A stretch of DNA of 64,000 bases from Bradyrhizobium ontarionense. Lineage in GTDB: Bacteria; Pseudomonadota; Alphaproteobacteria; Rhizobiales; Xanthobacteraceae. The DNA is taken from assembly GCF_021088345.1 (NCBI RefSeq), contig NZ_CP088156.1, forward strand, positions 5,146,001 to 5,210,000. The letters run 5' to 3'. A program made the translations under genes and the position numbers. Shown here piece after piece: positions 1 through 9,585 of the stretch. The notes below the pieces were generated by a model. The model was not told where the DNA came from and made no database searches. It saw only the letters and a list, made by a program, of their open reading frames with translations. The number at the start of each line of letters is the position of its first letter. Within the stretch, counting starts at the first letter, position 1.

Positions 1-894
1 GTGCTGCTGATAACGGGCAAGCACCTTCACCCGCTTGCCGTTGGGCAGGTCCATGAACACCGAGCAGGTACGCAGCATGTCCAGGAGGCAATGCGGGTTG
101 AGCAGCCCCTGGACCAGCTCTTCCTGCGCGCGGACCTCACCCAGCGGTGGTGAGATCGCGGCAAGCTGCTCCGGCCAGATGTTGCGCCAGCCGTAGAAGT
201 GCTCGGGAGCGGAACTAATGGTGCCGAACTCCGCCGCCTCGCCACAGGTTCGGATCACGGCCAAGTTGGGATAGAACAGTTTCGGCTCGCCTTCGCGCAG
301 CCCGGCGCGGGCGGTTTCCGGGCGGGCGTCGCGATAGCGCTGCAATTGCACGAAGGCCTCGTGCATCGGGTTCGCGGTGTTGGCGTCGCCGATCTTGGCC
401 TCGATCACTACCAGCGGCAGGCCATTCACGAACAGCACCACGTCGGGGATGATAAAGCCCTTCGCGCACCCCGGTGTATCGACGCGGAACTGGTTGATGG
501 CGTGGAAGCGGTTGCGCTCCGGGTCGGCGAAGTCGATCAGGCGAACGGTCGGGTCCGTCTCGCCAGTCAGTTCGTTGCGGTCCACCTGCGCCTTGAAGAG
601 TAGCGCCTGAACCGCCTCGTTCGCATCGAGTAGGCCCTTGCCTGGTTGACGGAAAATATCGTCGATGAGCCCCGCCAAGTGTCGTTCGGTTAGCCACTGG
701 CGGCCGTCCGGCAGGGGATTCAGCGCGCAAATACAGTCGCGGAACACCTTTGGAAGGATCAGGTCGCGAAAGCTCGACCGCAGTGACAACGCAGGGGCCT
801 GCGGGATCATATGACTGCCTTGGTCGATCACCGTCCAGCCGAGCCCAGCAAGCTGGGTCAGCAACGGCTTTTCAACGTGGGCGTATTCGCTCAT
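1..894 (-). CDS. hsdR: Type I restriction endonuclease subunit R (N-terminal part, cut by window edge)
   Basis: HsdR is the motor and nuclease subunit of a type I restriction enzyme: it translocates DNA with a helicase domain and cuts unmethylated DNA. The frame runs open from an ATG at 894 to the first base of the window (298 codons), so only the N-terminal nuclease domain is present and the helicase motor lies outside. A PD-(D/E)xK nuclease signature is visible: PDVVLFVNGLPLVVIEAK, with Asp near residue 151 and E-x-K at 165-167. The start overlaps the hsdS stop as ATGA, which implies translational coupling in the order hsdM-hsdS-hsdR. No frameshift was seen in the visible part. Confidence 0.93.
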   Translation of the reverse strand, partial: MSEYAHVEKPLLTQLAGLGWTVIDQGSHMIPQAPALSLRSSFRDLILPKVFRDCICALNPLPDGRQWLTERHLAGLIDDIFRQPGKGLLDANEAVQALLFKAQVDRNELTGETDPTVRLIDFADPERNRFHAINQFRVDTPGCAKGFIIPDVVLFVNGLPLVVIEAKIGDANTANPMHEAFVQLQRYRDARPETARAGLREGEPKLFYPNLAVIRTCGEAAEFGTISSAPEHFYGWRNIWPEQLAAISPPLGEVRAQEELVQGLLNPHCLLDMLRTCSVFMDLPNGKRVKVLARYQQH

Positions 895-2141
895 TCTGCG
901 GCAGCTTGAAGAAGAGGCGCGACGGAGATCTTGCCTGTAAGTAGGTCCTGCATCAAGCCAGATTTCTGGAGGCGGAGCTTTTCAAGGGCACGTTCCAATC
1001 CCAAGATATACTTGTCGGCGGCACTCAGGATCTGAATTATCCTCTTCTGCTCTGGTAGTTCTGGAAGCGGCACCACGAATTTTCTAAAGTGCTCAAGGTG
1101 AATGTGCTTCAGACCGGATCCAGCTGAGAGATACCCCAATTGGTTCTCGTAATATCTCGTCTGGAAGAACTCACACAGGAAAGCTGAACAGAGCAAGCTG
1201 GCGATTGGACGGAGCATCGCAACTGAAACGAATATGCTGAACTCTTCAACCGACTCATCAACCTGGCGCGCTACTCCCAGCGTCCCGTCCTTCGAGACCA
1301 GGACATCACCTGCTTTTGGATCCGCACGGATCTGAAAAATGCGGTGATCCTCAATCGAGATAAAGTTCCCCTGTCGGGTATCTATCCCTCTGCCGGCAGT
1401 TAGGCTCTTGACAGTAATGAAGGGTACCCCTTGTGGTACGTAAGTCGGCGTGTGGTGTACGCCATCCACAATTCGCGAAGTCAGGTCCGACAGTCGAACT
1501 GCGTCCCACCCATTGGGTAACCAGCCGAGTTCTGTCTCGTGGTAGAGGTGCGGAGCTTCCTCGCGATCTGGTCTGAGCTGACCATGTTTGTCAACGCCGC
1601 GCGTGAATAGGTCCTGCATCAGCCCAGCCCGGACCCGTTCCTGTTTGGCGATCAGCTTCTGCGTTACATCAATCTGAGCGTCGACCGCGCGCAGAATTTT
1701 CGAGATCGTTTTCTGTACTGAAATATCTGGAACTCTGACGCAATATTTATAGAGTTCGCTTCGTTTGATATGCTTCATGGTTGAGCCATGAGAGCCGCCA
1801 GCAAGCGCTTCCATATGGAAGTCAAGAAGTTGATAGAGGTAATCCTTGTCGACCCCGGGATTTGGTTGAACCTTAAATAAATGCTGGTTCAGCGCGGCCT
1901 TGCCGTGCTGCCATAATGCGACCTTGAGAGTTGCACTCCATGAGAAAATAAGATCGCCGTTATCGACGATGTTGTCTGAGGGAATAGGAGTCATACAGAA
2001 GTCGTAGTAGCCATCTGGATTGTTCAACTGCTCGATCCGAACAATTGGTAGCCCCTCCTCTCCCCAATGATGGGGCTTGAAGGCAAATCCATTTATGTAT
2101 CGAGCTAAGCTAATGAGCGGCTTTTCGTCCCAGTTAGACAT
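891..2141 (-). CDS. hsdS: Type I restriction-modification specificity subunit S
   Basis: HsdS recognises the bipartite DNA target for both methylation and cleavage. The 416-residue protein shows the usual two half-repeats: a variable target-recognition domain followed by a conserved helical spacer. The first spacer has [20 protein letters not shown] and [10 protein letters not shown], the second has [19 protein letters not shown] and [10 protein letters not shown]. The ATG at 2141 (MSNWDEKPL) is preferred over an in-frame TTG six bases upstream. It overlaps the hsdM stop by 8 bases. The gene is visibly more AT-rich than its neighbours, as is common for exchanged specificity genes. The target sequence cannot be predicted from sequence alone. 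Confidence 0.93.
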   Translation of the reverse strand: MSNWDEKPLISLARYINGFAFKPHHWGEEGLPIVRIEQLNNPDGYYDFCMTPIPSDNIVDNGDLIFSWSATLKVALWQHGKAALNQHLFKVQPNPGVDKDYLYQLLDFHMEALAGGSHGSTMKHIKRSELYKYCVRVPDISVQKTISKILRAVDAQIDVTQKLIAKQERVRAGLMQDLFTRGVDKHGQLRPDREEAPHLYHETELGWLPNGWDAVRLSDLTSRIVDGVHHTPTYVPQGVPFITVKSLTAGRGIDTRQGNFISIEDHRIFQIRADPKAGDVLVSKDGTLGVARQVDESVEEFSIFVSVAMLRPIASLLCSAFLCEFFQTRYYENQLGYLSAGSGLKHIHLEHFRKFVVPLPELPEQKRIIQILSAADKYILGLERALEKLRLQKSGLMQDLLTGKISVAPLLQAAAE

Positions 2142-4788
2142 AACCAAGCGCTTTCAGATAGATGTTTAGCTCGACCGCCGCATTGTAGCGTTCGTCCTCG
2201 ATGTTTCGTACTGTCAGTGCATATTTCTTGTGCAGATTGTCTACCGCCGCGGTCACCGCTCGCCGCTCGGCGTCAAGATAGGCATGGTAGGTTTCGAACA
2301 GGGTGCTGCGGAAGCGTATTAGTATCTGGCTGCGTGCAGCTTCCGGCGTGATCTTTTGACGTGCGGCGGCCACCAACTCCTCTCGCTTGGTCTCAGCCGT
2401 GCGCAGCTCCGCCTTTAACGCCTTCGCCTCATCCTCCAGCGCCTTGTGCGTTGCGAGCCGCCTGGAGATATCGGATAAACGGGACGCAATTCTCTCGCCC
2501 TCGCCGACGAGCTTGCTGAGTGGCGCGAGTAAGAACGGCTCGACCTGTGCTTCTTCAGCGATCGAAAGAGTACGGCGCGCGCCGTCGAGATCAGGCGCTG
2601 TCAGCGTACCGCCTATCCCGAAATCTGCCTTGCTCCAACCCCTCGGCCAATCATCGCGTCGCTCGATGGCGGATTTGATGATCTTCGCGGCGTCTTTGGC
2701 CTCCTTCACCAGGGCTTTGATTTCAGACTTGAAAGCCTTGTCCTCAGCCTTGAGCACAGCCCCCACGTCGCTGCCGAGGACGCCGGTCTCGTCCTCATCC
2801 TCATAGCCTTCTTCATCCGCGGCAGCGAAAAGCGCCTGTACCTCGTCGATGCGGGCGCGCTTGGTCGCCAGTTCCTCAATCAGCTCGGGAAACTCGCTTT
2901 GCATGATTTCGTCGTCGGGGATCAGTTCCGCGCCCCAGCCGCTCGCCGCCACCGATTTTAGGTCGGTCTTCAGCCCATCGACATAGCGCGCCATGGCGCC
3001 ACGAATCTGAAAAGGGGTGAGCAGCGTCTCGCCGGAGAAGGATCGCGCGATGCTTTCCATCAGCGCTCGCCGGAGCGCGTAGACATTGTCCGCCCGCTCA
3101 TTGCCGCTGGCGAGCATCCGCATCATCGGCTCAATGGAGTCCCACCAAGCCGCGAGCCGCTTCATGAGATCCTGATGTGAGCCCACCACACCTGGATGGG
3201 CCTTGATCAACTCGGCTATGTCGCGCCGTTTAGCAATAGTGGAGGCAAAATCGCAATAGGCCCTATCACTGCTGCGCTCGATGAAGAGAGAGCCGCGCAG
3301 GCCCACATAATTCCGCCAGAAGCGCTCCAGCGCATCGATTTCTGCGATTGGCACCCCCCCATGAATGTGCGCCCGCACGTCTTGCGGCTCGGGTGGCGGC
3401 GCGTTGTCGACATAGCGGCGAATGTTACAATCGTACTCTTCCGCCTTGATCTCAGCGATAGACACAACACGGGCATAGCCCGACACATCCTGTCGCCGGC
3501 GATAAACATCGACGATCTTTGACATGTCCTCGGGCCGCAGAAAATTTTGCGCTTTGCCCTCGCGATAGTCCCTGTCGGCGTTGATGAAGAGCACATCCTT
3601 GCGTTCGGCCGCATGCTCCTTGTTCATCACCAGGATGCAGGCGGTAATACCGGTCCCGTAGAACAGGCTGGGCGGCAGACCGATGACCGCATCGAGCCAG
3701 CCCTGTTTGATGAAAAGCTCCCGCGCCTCCTTCTCCTCGCCGCCGCGAAACAGCACGCCATGCGGCATCACGGTCGCCATGCGGCCATTGCTTTTGAGCA
3801 CCGCCAGCATGTGCTGGACGAACATCAAGTCCGCCTTCTTGCCCTTTTCCGGCATCCATTTCACGAACCGGCCCTTGAACTCCATTTCGTTGGAACTGTA
3901 GCTCTGGCTGAACGGCGGATTGGCGAGCACCCGGTCGAAACGGGTCAGTTCGCCGTCCTCTGCTCTGTGCTGGGGCTTGGTCAGCGTGTTCTCCTGCCGG
4001 ATGTCGGCCGACTGGATGTCATGCAAGATCATGTTCATCCGGCAGATGGACCAGGTCGTCCCCTGCGACTCCTGTCCGGCGAGCGAGAGGTTGTTCGGGT
4101 CGCCGCCATTGTCGCGGACATAGTCCCGCGACTGGATCAACATGCCGCCGGAACCAACGGTCGGGTCGTAGATGCTCATGCCCGGCTGCGGGTCAACGAT
4201 CTCGACCATAGTGCGGACGACATCGGCGGGGGTATAGAATTCGCCCGCCTTCTTGCCGGCCGAATCGGCAAAGTACTTGATCAGGTATTCGTAGGCGGCG
4301 CCGAGCAGATCGGGGAACTCGAAATTCTCGTCACGTAGAGGGATTTTCTCGAATACTTGGATGAAGTCGACCAGCGTGTCGTCACTCAGCGTTCGCTGCC
4401 CGATCTTGCGATTGAAATTGATGTGCTCGAGCACGTCCTCAAGCTGCTCCTTATTGTGACGCTCAAGCTCGCCAAGCGCGGCATTGAGGCCATTTCCGAC
4501 GTCCTGCTTCAGATGGCGGATCGTTGCCCAGCGCGATTCCGGGGGGACGTAGAAAGTGTACTGGTCACGGCTTTCCAGCAGCGCTTCGAGCCGGTCGCCA
4601 TCAAGGCCACGAGCTCGCAGATCGATCGTCAACTTTTCGCGCTGCTGGTCGAACAGGTCGCTGCATCGCTTCAGGAACAGGACGCCGAAGATGTACTCCT
4701 TGTACTCCGAGGCATCCATGTTGCCGCGAAGCTCGTCGCACGCCTTGAAGAGCAGACTGGTGAGTTGGGAAAGGGTCAGTTTGGTCAT
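2134..4788 (-). CDS. hsdM: Type I restriction-modification DNA methyltransferase subunit M, long form
   Basis: HsdM is the N6-adenine methyltransferase of the type I system. The N-terminal helical domain (from [18 protein letters not shown]) leads into an SAM-binding motif [10 protein letters not shown] near residue 207 and the catalytic motif IV NPPF near residue 290. From the ATG at 4788 it is 884 residues, well above the roughly 500 of classical HsdM. The extra C-terminal half is charged and helical with a likely coiled coil (about 760-850). An in-frame ATG at 4863 would add 25 residues, but the family-like N-terminus MTKLTLSQ favours 4788; neither start has a strong ribosome binding site. 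It is the first gene of the operon. Confidence 0.94.
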   Translation of the reverse strand: MTKLTLSQLTSLLFKACDELRGNMDASEYKEYIFGVLFLKRCSDLFDQQREKLTIDLRARGLDGDRLEALLESRDQYTFYVPPESRWATIRHLKQDVGNGLNAALGELERHNKEQLEDVLEHINFNRKIGQRTLSDDTLVDFIQVFEKIPLRDENFEFPDLLGAAYEYLIKYFADSAGKKAGEFYTPADVVRTMVEIVDPQPGMSIYDPTVGSGGMLIQSRDYVRDNGGDPNNLSLAGQESQGTTWSICRMNMILHDIQSADIRQENTLTKPQHRAEDGELTRFDRVLANPPFSQSYSSNEMEFKGRFVKWMPEKGKKADLMFVQHMLAVLKSNGRMATVMPHGVLFRGGEEKEARELFIKQGWLDAVIGLPPSLFYGTGITACILVMNKEHAAERKDVLFINADRDYREGKAQNFLRPEDMSKIVDVYRRRQDVSGYARVVSIAEIKAEEYDCNIRRYVDNAPPPEPQDVRAHIHGGVPIAEIDALERFWRNYVGLRGSLFIERSSDRAYCDFASTIAKRRDIAELIKAHPGVVGSHQDLMKRLAAWWDSIEPMMRMLASGNERADNVYALRRALMESIARSFSGETLLTPFQIRGAMARYVDGLKTDLKSVAASGWGAELIPDDEIMQSEFPELIEELATKRARIDEVQALFAAADEEGYEDEDETGVLGSDVGAVLKAEDKAFKSEIKALVKEAKDAAKIIKSAIERRDDWPRGWSKADFGIGGTLTAPDLDGARRTLSIAEEAQVEPFLLAPLSKLVGEGERIASRLSDISRRLATHKALEDEAKALKAELRTAETKREELVAAARQKITPEAARSQILIRFRSTLFETYHAYLDAERRAVTAAVDNLHKKYALTVRNIEDERYNAAVELNIYLKALGYV

Positions 4789-4863
4789 GCTGACAGATGA
4801 CACAAACCCCGCGCCCTTGTCGACATTCGAGCGGCGACCTAGGTGTGGGTTTACGATTATCAT

Positions 4864-5251
4864 GCCAATCCAGAGCTTCGCTTCCTATCCTGAGCCCGTT
4901 CTCTCTGAACTGTCCGCCGTAATCGAGCCCGGCGAGCACGCCGACGATCCAATGCATGGCCATTGAAGGCGGCCTGCGCTCCGGCATACCACCCATCTCC
5001 AAACTGCCCGTCGTGCCACTCTGCTGCAGCCTTTGCGCTTGCACCGTCGGGCAAATCAGCTTCACATTTCCGCACGTCCCGTTGCCGCATGAGCAACTGT
5101 GCTGTTGAGGTAGGCCGGCGAGCGGCCGGCCTCAAGGCTGGCGCGAGACGCGCCCCCGCCTTCGGCGGCTGAAGGCCTTGACCCCGTCCGCTCGCCGTCC
5201 TGTTGGCTTGGCATGCGCTCGGTCGTGGACCGAGCGCGGCATGGCGCTCGA
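4864..5251. other. Intergenic stretch with strong hairpins downstream of the IS110 transposase
   Basis: No convincing gene. Between 5112 and 5237 there are at least three perfect hairpins: 5112-5119 with 5125-5132 (8 bp, 5-nt loop), 5156-5160 with 5164-5168 (5 bp, TTC loop) and 5215-5224 with 5228-5237 (10 bp, 3-nt loop). They lie just beyond the stop codon of the minus-strand IS110 transposase, so they are probably the element's 3' noncoding end. The part from 4864 to about 5100 is the upstream region of hsdM and shows no clear promoter. Confidence 0.55.
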
Positions 5252-6220
5252 TCAGCTCACCGCAACGCGTGGTGGCTTAGGATTCCACTTCTCACCGCGG
5301 GCGATCATCGTGTTGAGGATGATGATCAGCTTGCGCATGCAGGCGATGAGCGCAACTTTCGGCTCCTTGCCCTTGGCGGTGAGGCGCTCATAGTAGGCCT
5401 TGAGCACCGGATTATGCTGGGTCGCTGCGCCGAGGCAGGGAAGAAACAGGCTGTTTCTCACCCAGCGCCGGCCCCCCTTGATGTGGCGCTCGCCTCGGCG
5501 CTTGCCGCTGTCATCGTCGTAAGGAGCGACCCCGATCAGGGCGGCGGCGATCTCGTCGCTCACCTTGCCGAGCTCCGGCGCTCCTGCAATGAGGATCGCG
5601 GAGGTCGTGCCGGCAAGCCCTGGCACAGTTTCGATGATCTCGGCGCGCTTGGCAAACTCCGGTGTGGCCTTGACCTTGGCCGAGATCGCAGCCTCGAGCT
5701 TCGCAATCTGTGCAGCGAGCGTCTTCAACACCTGGGAATGGGCCTTCTGCGCCAATCCCGGCACGACATGTTCGTTCTGGTTCTGCAGACGGGTTTTCAG
5801 ATCCATCAGGTTCTTGCGTGCTTTCACCAGTCCCGCCAGTTCCTCGCGGGCAGCATCGTAGGTCTGGCTCGGTGCGTCGTTGAACGTCTCGGCGAACCAG
5901 GCGATCATCTCCGCATCGATCGTGTCGTTCTTCGCCAGTCGACCGGCCGATAGGGCAAAGTTGCGAACCCGCTTGGGATCGACGATCCGCACCTCTATCC
6001 CGGCCTGGCGCAACACCTTGGCCCACTCGCGCTCATAACCGCCGCTGGCCTCCATGACGGCCTTGTTCACCTTGTGCTTGCGAAGCAAGGTCAACAGCTG
6101 GCGGTGCCCGTGCGGAGTGCTCGGGAACGTCTGCCGTAGTCCGAGGCTGCGAATGCAGCCGTCCACCTTGTCCTTGGCCACATCGATGCCAGCGACACCG
6201 TTTGCGATTTGTGTCATCAT
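5252..6220 (-). mobile_element. IS110-family transposase (element 1)
   Basis: DEDD-type transposase/recombinase of the IS110 family, 322 residues from the ATG at 6220. That start is preceded by GGGAG; a TTG further upstream is less likely. The RuvC-like N-terminal domain shows GVAGIDVAKDK, MEASGGYE and NDTIDAEMIAWFAE, which supply the acidic residues. The C-terminal Tnp domain has VPGLAGTTSAILIAG with the conserved serine and IGVAPYDDDSG. The reading frame is complete. IS110-type elements lack ordinary terminal inverted repeats and their noncoding ends can encode a bridge RNA. The exact element ends could not be fixed. The IS110 versus IS1111 subgroup is not resolved, although the short protein and structured 3' flank would fit IS1111. 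Confidence 0.92.
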
Positions 6221-6351
6221 CCACTCCCTTCCTTGCCTTGTATGGGCTCGAGGCCCTTGCAACTGTTCGGGTTGAGGAAGATCACCGGAGCTGTCCCTCG
6301 CTCTGAAACAGGCTCTGCTGCGTTTGGGGCGTTACGGGCTCAGATCCAGCG

Positions 6352-6378
6352 ACGGGCGGTTTTGCGAGAACCGCCCGT
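6352..6378. repeat. 10-bp hairpin upstream of IS110 transposase
   Basis: ACGGGCGGTT at 6352-6361 is exactly complementary to AACCGCCCGT at 6369-6378, with a 7-nt loop. It lies between the transposase start and structured repeat copy 1, so it may belong to either. There is no T-tract, so it is not a standard terminator. Confidence 0.6.
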
Positions 6379-6408
6379 TCGCATATTCTGACAGACTTTC
6401 TGAACACA

Positions 6409-6880
6409 AGGGGCGTTTCGCGACCGTCACGGATCGTTGGCAGTGGGATGCGATGGGCGTGTGTTGCCGCAGCGTGGATCAGTCTGCGCGGACGAACGGC
6501 GATGCACGCACGGTCAAGTCGCGCGGTCCTGATATCCCGATGCTGATATCAAGCGGGTGACGATGCCTCAGCGCGTCGCGCTCGTGATGGTGGCCAACAC
6601 GCCCGGTGCACCAGGGAGAACGCGAAGCAGCCGTTCAAACCATCGCGCGGGGAAGGCCGGGTCGTACCGGCTGAACCTGTGGTTCCTGCCCCGTGCATTC
6701 TTTCCGCACGGGGGCCACGGGCCTCAGCCGAGGCCCGGCCTTCCCTGCGCCCTCATGCAAACGAGGGCGGGACGCTCAGCAAGCCTCGGACGCCATCGGC
6801 GCCGCGAGATCGCGGAGTTGTGCCGCGCGCGCGACAAGTGCGCGAACAGCACTCCACGATCGCTGTTTGACAGGTCAAAG
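6409..6880 (+). repeat. Long structured repeat, copy 1 (candidate noncoding RNA)
   Basis: About 470 bases related to 40301-40740. A near-identical block starts with GTGATGGTGGCCAACA at 6584 (two mismatches in 36 bases). Hairpins: GATATC 6531-6536 with 6545-6550; a 17-bp stem 6645-6661 with 6734-6750; inside it CCTGTGG 6676-6682 with CCACGGG near 6715-6721, capped by GCCCCGTGC 6688-6696 with 6706-6715 carrying one bulged G. A short CCTC/GAGG hairpin follows. The element ends near GCTGTTTGA at 6862-6870. Compared with copy 2, stems are kept by compensatory changes. Overlapping open frames look spurious: none shows conserved coding between copies. The orientation given follows copy 2 and is arbitrary as to transcription. 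Similar repeats seem familiar to me from Bradyrhizobium genomes, often annotated as small proteins; this is recollection, not verified. Confidence 0.8.
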
Positions 6881-6909
6881 ACGGGCCACGCCCCGCGGGC
6901 GGCCACGCA

Positions 6910-7425
6910 TCACGGCTTCGGCAGCAGCTTGAGGCCGGGCGCCGGCTCCTTATAGTCGGCGGCCGACTTGCCCTCCTGCGGGATCTCGATCCAGCGATGG
7001 ACGCCGTCCTCGCACTCCTGCACGACGGGGAAGTACACGGTCTTGCCCGGCGTGAGATCGTCGGTCAGGTACACCGACAGCACGAACTCATCGTAATAGT
7101 CGTTCGGCAGATTGCCGCTCCACGCCACCTCCTTGACGCCCTCGGTGACGCTGCCGTGGAACATGGCGTAGGGCTTGTCGTATTTCGCTTTGACGAGATC
7201 GAGCTGCCAGCCCGGCTTGGGCATCGGCTTGACGCCGACGACACCGTCGGGGATCCGCACGCGGATCCTGACCGTCGGCGAGGTGCCGCAGCCGTGGCCG
7301 ACGCGAAACGTCGCCCGATAGGACGCGCCGATGGCGGCTTCGCCCTTGTCGAGGACGATGTGGGCGTGAGCGGCGGCACCGAGCGTTACGGCACTGAGCG
7401 CAGCGAACAGAGAAACTAATCGCAT
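6910..7425 (-). CDS. YcnI-like DUF1775 exported protein, probable copper binding
   Basis: 171 residues with an N-terminal signal peptide ending AHA, so the mature protein should start at His22 (HIVLDKGEA). In the YcnI/DUF1775 family this terminal histidine helps bind copper with a buried tryptophan environment. The family core is visible: SYRATFRVGHGCGTSPT, VRIPDGV, MPKPGWQLDL and VVQECEDGVHRWIEIP. It likely acts in the periplasm in copper storage or delivery. Its partner upstream, 197 bases away on the same strand, is a small Cys-containing DUF2946-like protein, a common association. Copper binding is inferred from the family, not shown here. Confidence 0.88.
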   Translation of the reverse strand: MRLVSLFAALSAVTLGAAAHAHIVLDKGEAAIGASYRATFRVGHGCGTSPTVRIRVRIPDGVVGVKPMPKPGWQLDLVKAKYDKPYAMFHGSVTEGVKEVAWSGNLPNDYYDEFVLSVYLTDDLTPGKTVYFPVVQECEDGVHRWIEIPQEGKSAADYKEPAPGLKLLPKP

Positions 7426-7622
7426 CTCGAAAGGTCCTTTTATGGGTGACCGCAGGCGGCGGCCGGTCGCGCGACCCTGCCCGGGTTGAAGCGGGCCGGC
7501 GCGGCGGTGTCAGTTCAAGCGATGAAGTTGGATGCGGCGACGGCATTGCCGCCGCGACGGGATGTGTCGATTCGAATCGGGACGCGGCGAGATCGCCCGG
7601 CGAACGCCGGTGACGCAGCGTC

Positions 7623-8024
7623 TCAGGCGATCAAAGGCGGGCCGCGCGACTGCCGCGGCTGATGGCCTTCGGACACGTCCGGCACCGCGCGCGGGAGCAT
7701 GCGGTCCGCCCGCGCGGCAACCGGATCAAGCGCTGCTACGGGCTGGGGCGCGGGAAGCGTGCCGGCCTGGGCGGCAAAGACGCAGATGTCGCAACGCGCC
7801 CGATGCGTGTCCTGGACCGGCGCGGAGCCATCAGGGTCAGCCTGGTCCGACGGCGCGTGGTCCGACAGGCAGAGGGCCTGCGCATCGTCGGGGCCGAGCG
7901 GCAGGCTGGCTGCCGCCATGCGGGCGGCAAGCGCGGCCGTGGCCACGAGCTGAAACGCGAGCAGCAGCGCAAGCGCCATGGCGCCTGCCGCGGAAGACCT
8001 GCTGCTGCGTCGGTGCCTGCTCAT
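7623..8024 (-). CDS. DUF2946-like small exported protein
   Basis: 133 residues from the ATG at 8024 (MSRHRRSS), chosen because a basic stretch then leads directly into one hydrophobic segment (AMALALLLAFQLVATAAL) that looks like a signal anchor or signal peptide. The remainder is proline/alanine rich and carries a Cys pair in HRARCDICVF plus another Cys in ALCLSD, the pattern of DUF2946 proteins that accompany copper-related genes. It is probably co-transcribed with the DUF1775 gene downstream. No enzymatic motif is visible. A longer start at 8120 exists but would place the hydrophobic segment internally. Confidence 0.7.
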   Translation of the reverse strand: MSRHRRSSRSSAAGAMALALLLAFQLVATAALAARMAAASLPLGPDDAQALCLSDHAPSDQADPDGSAPVQDTHRARCDICVFAAQAGTLPAPQPVAALDPVAARADRMLPRAVPDVSEGHQPRQSRGPPLIA

Positions 8025-8191
8025 CTCGGCCGTGCCCAATCTCGGGACGGAGGATAGGAACGAGGAATGATGAAAGTCGAGTCGAACGGCGTGCCGTCGC
8101 CGGGATTTCGGGTCGACCACGTCTGTCGGGCTGCGAGCCGGTCAGCGGGCCACTGCCGGCGGTGCAGTGATGTCGACCACTTGAAAGGGAG

Positions 8192-8279
<88 letters not shown>

Positions 8280-8499
8280 TGGAGGCGCTGTGTACGGATC
8301 GGAAGCGGGCTTGTCAAACCGCTGAAACGACTTCCTGACGATTTTTCTATCGCCATGCGCAAAACACGGCCCACTTTTCCGCAGCGCGGACGATGGGCTA
8401 TACAGCGGCGCAGGATGGCGGGCCGCGGGGTGCGAATCGCCTGACACGGCCCCTCTCGTCCGGGCGGACTGGCCGCCCGATGCAATCAGGAATCCTCCC

Positions 8500-9468
8500 A
8501 TGGCATCGAATCTGGACACTCTCGTCACGGTCTTCGGCGGCTCCGGCTTCGTCGGGCGCAACGTGGTCCGGGCGCTGGCCAAGCGCGATTACCGCATCCG
8601 GGTCGCGGTGCGCCGGCCGGAGCTGGCCGGCCATCTGCAGCCGCTCGGCCGGGTCGGCCAGATCCACACCGTGCAGGCCAATCTGCGCTATCCCGAGTCG
8701 GTCGCGGCGGCGCTGCGCGACAGCCACGTCGCCATCAACCTGGTCGGCATTCTGACCGAGAGCGGCGCCCAGACCTTCGACGCCGTGCAGGGGGAAGGCG
8801 CCGCCACCGTGGCCAAGGCCGCGGCTGCCGCCGGCGCCCGCCTGGTGCATGTCTCGGCGATCGGCGCCGACGCCGAATCGGCCTCGAGCTATGCCCGCGC
8901 CAAGGCGGCCGGCGAGGCCGCCGCGCTGGCGGCGGTGCCGGAGGCGGTGATCATGCGCCCCTCGGTGGTGTTCGGCCCCGAGGACCAGTTCACCAACCGC
9001 TTCGCGGGCCTGGCCCGCATCGCGCCGTTCCTGCCGCTGATCGGCGGCGGCGAGACCAGGATGCAGCCGGTCTATGTCGGCGACGTCGCCACCGCCGTGG
9101 CGGACGCGGTCGAGGGCAAGGCGCGCGCTGGCGCGACCTATGAGCTCGGCGGCCCGGAGGTGCTGAGCTTCCGCGAGATCCTGAAGATCATCCTCGACAT
9201 CACCGACCGCAACCGCGCCCTGCTGCCGCTGCCGTTCGGGCTCGCCAAGCTCCAGGCCGCGATCCTGCAGTTCGCGCCGGGGCCGCTGAAGCTGACGCCT
9301 GACCAGGTCGAGCTGCTGCGTCACGACAACGTGGTGTCGGAAGCGGCGAAGGCCGCGGGGCTGACCCTGCAGGGGCTCGGCATCACGCCGGATTCGCTCG
9401 AGGCGGTCGCCCCGCAATATCTCTGGCGCTTCCGTCCGTCGGGACAGTTCCAGCGCAAGAGCGCGTAA
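8500..9468 (+). CDS. NAD-dependent epimerase, complex I NDUFA9-subunit-like
   Basis: A 322-residue atypical short-chain dehydrogenase. The Rossmann NAD(P)-binding motif GGSGFVGRNVV sits near residues 13-23. SAIGADAESASSYARAKAAG and MRPSVVFGPEDQFTNRFA mark the NDUFA9/TMEM70-like subgroup. In mitochondria and some alphaproteobacteria this protein associates with NADH dehydrogenase (complex I). The canonical Tyr-x3-Lys pair is present as YARAK, so some oxidoreductase activity is possible. It is monocistronic in appearance, with the palindrome at 9489 just downstream. Confidence 0.88.
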   Translation: MASNLDTLVTVFGGSGFVGRNVVRALAKRDYRIRVAVRRPELAGHLQPLGRVGQIHTVQANLRYPESVAAALRDSHVAINLVGILTESGAQTFDAVQGEGAATVAKAAAAAGARLVHVSAIGADAESASSYARAKAAGEAAALAAVPEAVIMRPSVVFGPEDQFTNRFAGLARIAPFLPLIGGGETRMQPVYVGDVATAVADAVEGKARAGATYELGGPEVLSFREILKIILDITDRNRALLPLPFGLAKLQAAILQFAPGPLKLTPDQVELLRHDNVVSEAAKAAGLTLQGLGITPDSLEAVAPQYLWRFRPSGQFQRKSA

Positions 9469-9488
9469 GGGGCACACCCGCCTCTCTA

Positions 9489-9568
9489 CGTCATTGCGAG
9501 CGTAGCGAAGCAATCCAGACTGTCTCTGCGGAAAGAGTCTGGATTGCTTCGCTGCGCTCGCAATGACG
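9489..9568. repeat. Long imperfect palindrome between convergent genes
   Basis: The left arm 9489-9520 and right arm 9537-9568 are inverted copies of 32 bases with a single mismatch, separated by 16 bases. It lies between the convergent NDUFA9-like gene and uppP. It resembles the dispersed intergenic palindromes of bradyrhizobia and could act as a bidirectional transcription stop or protect mRNA ends. Confidence 0.85.
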
Positions 9569-9585
9569 AGCGGAGAGGGAGAGAC

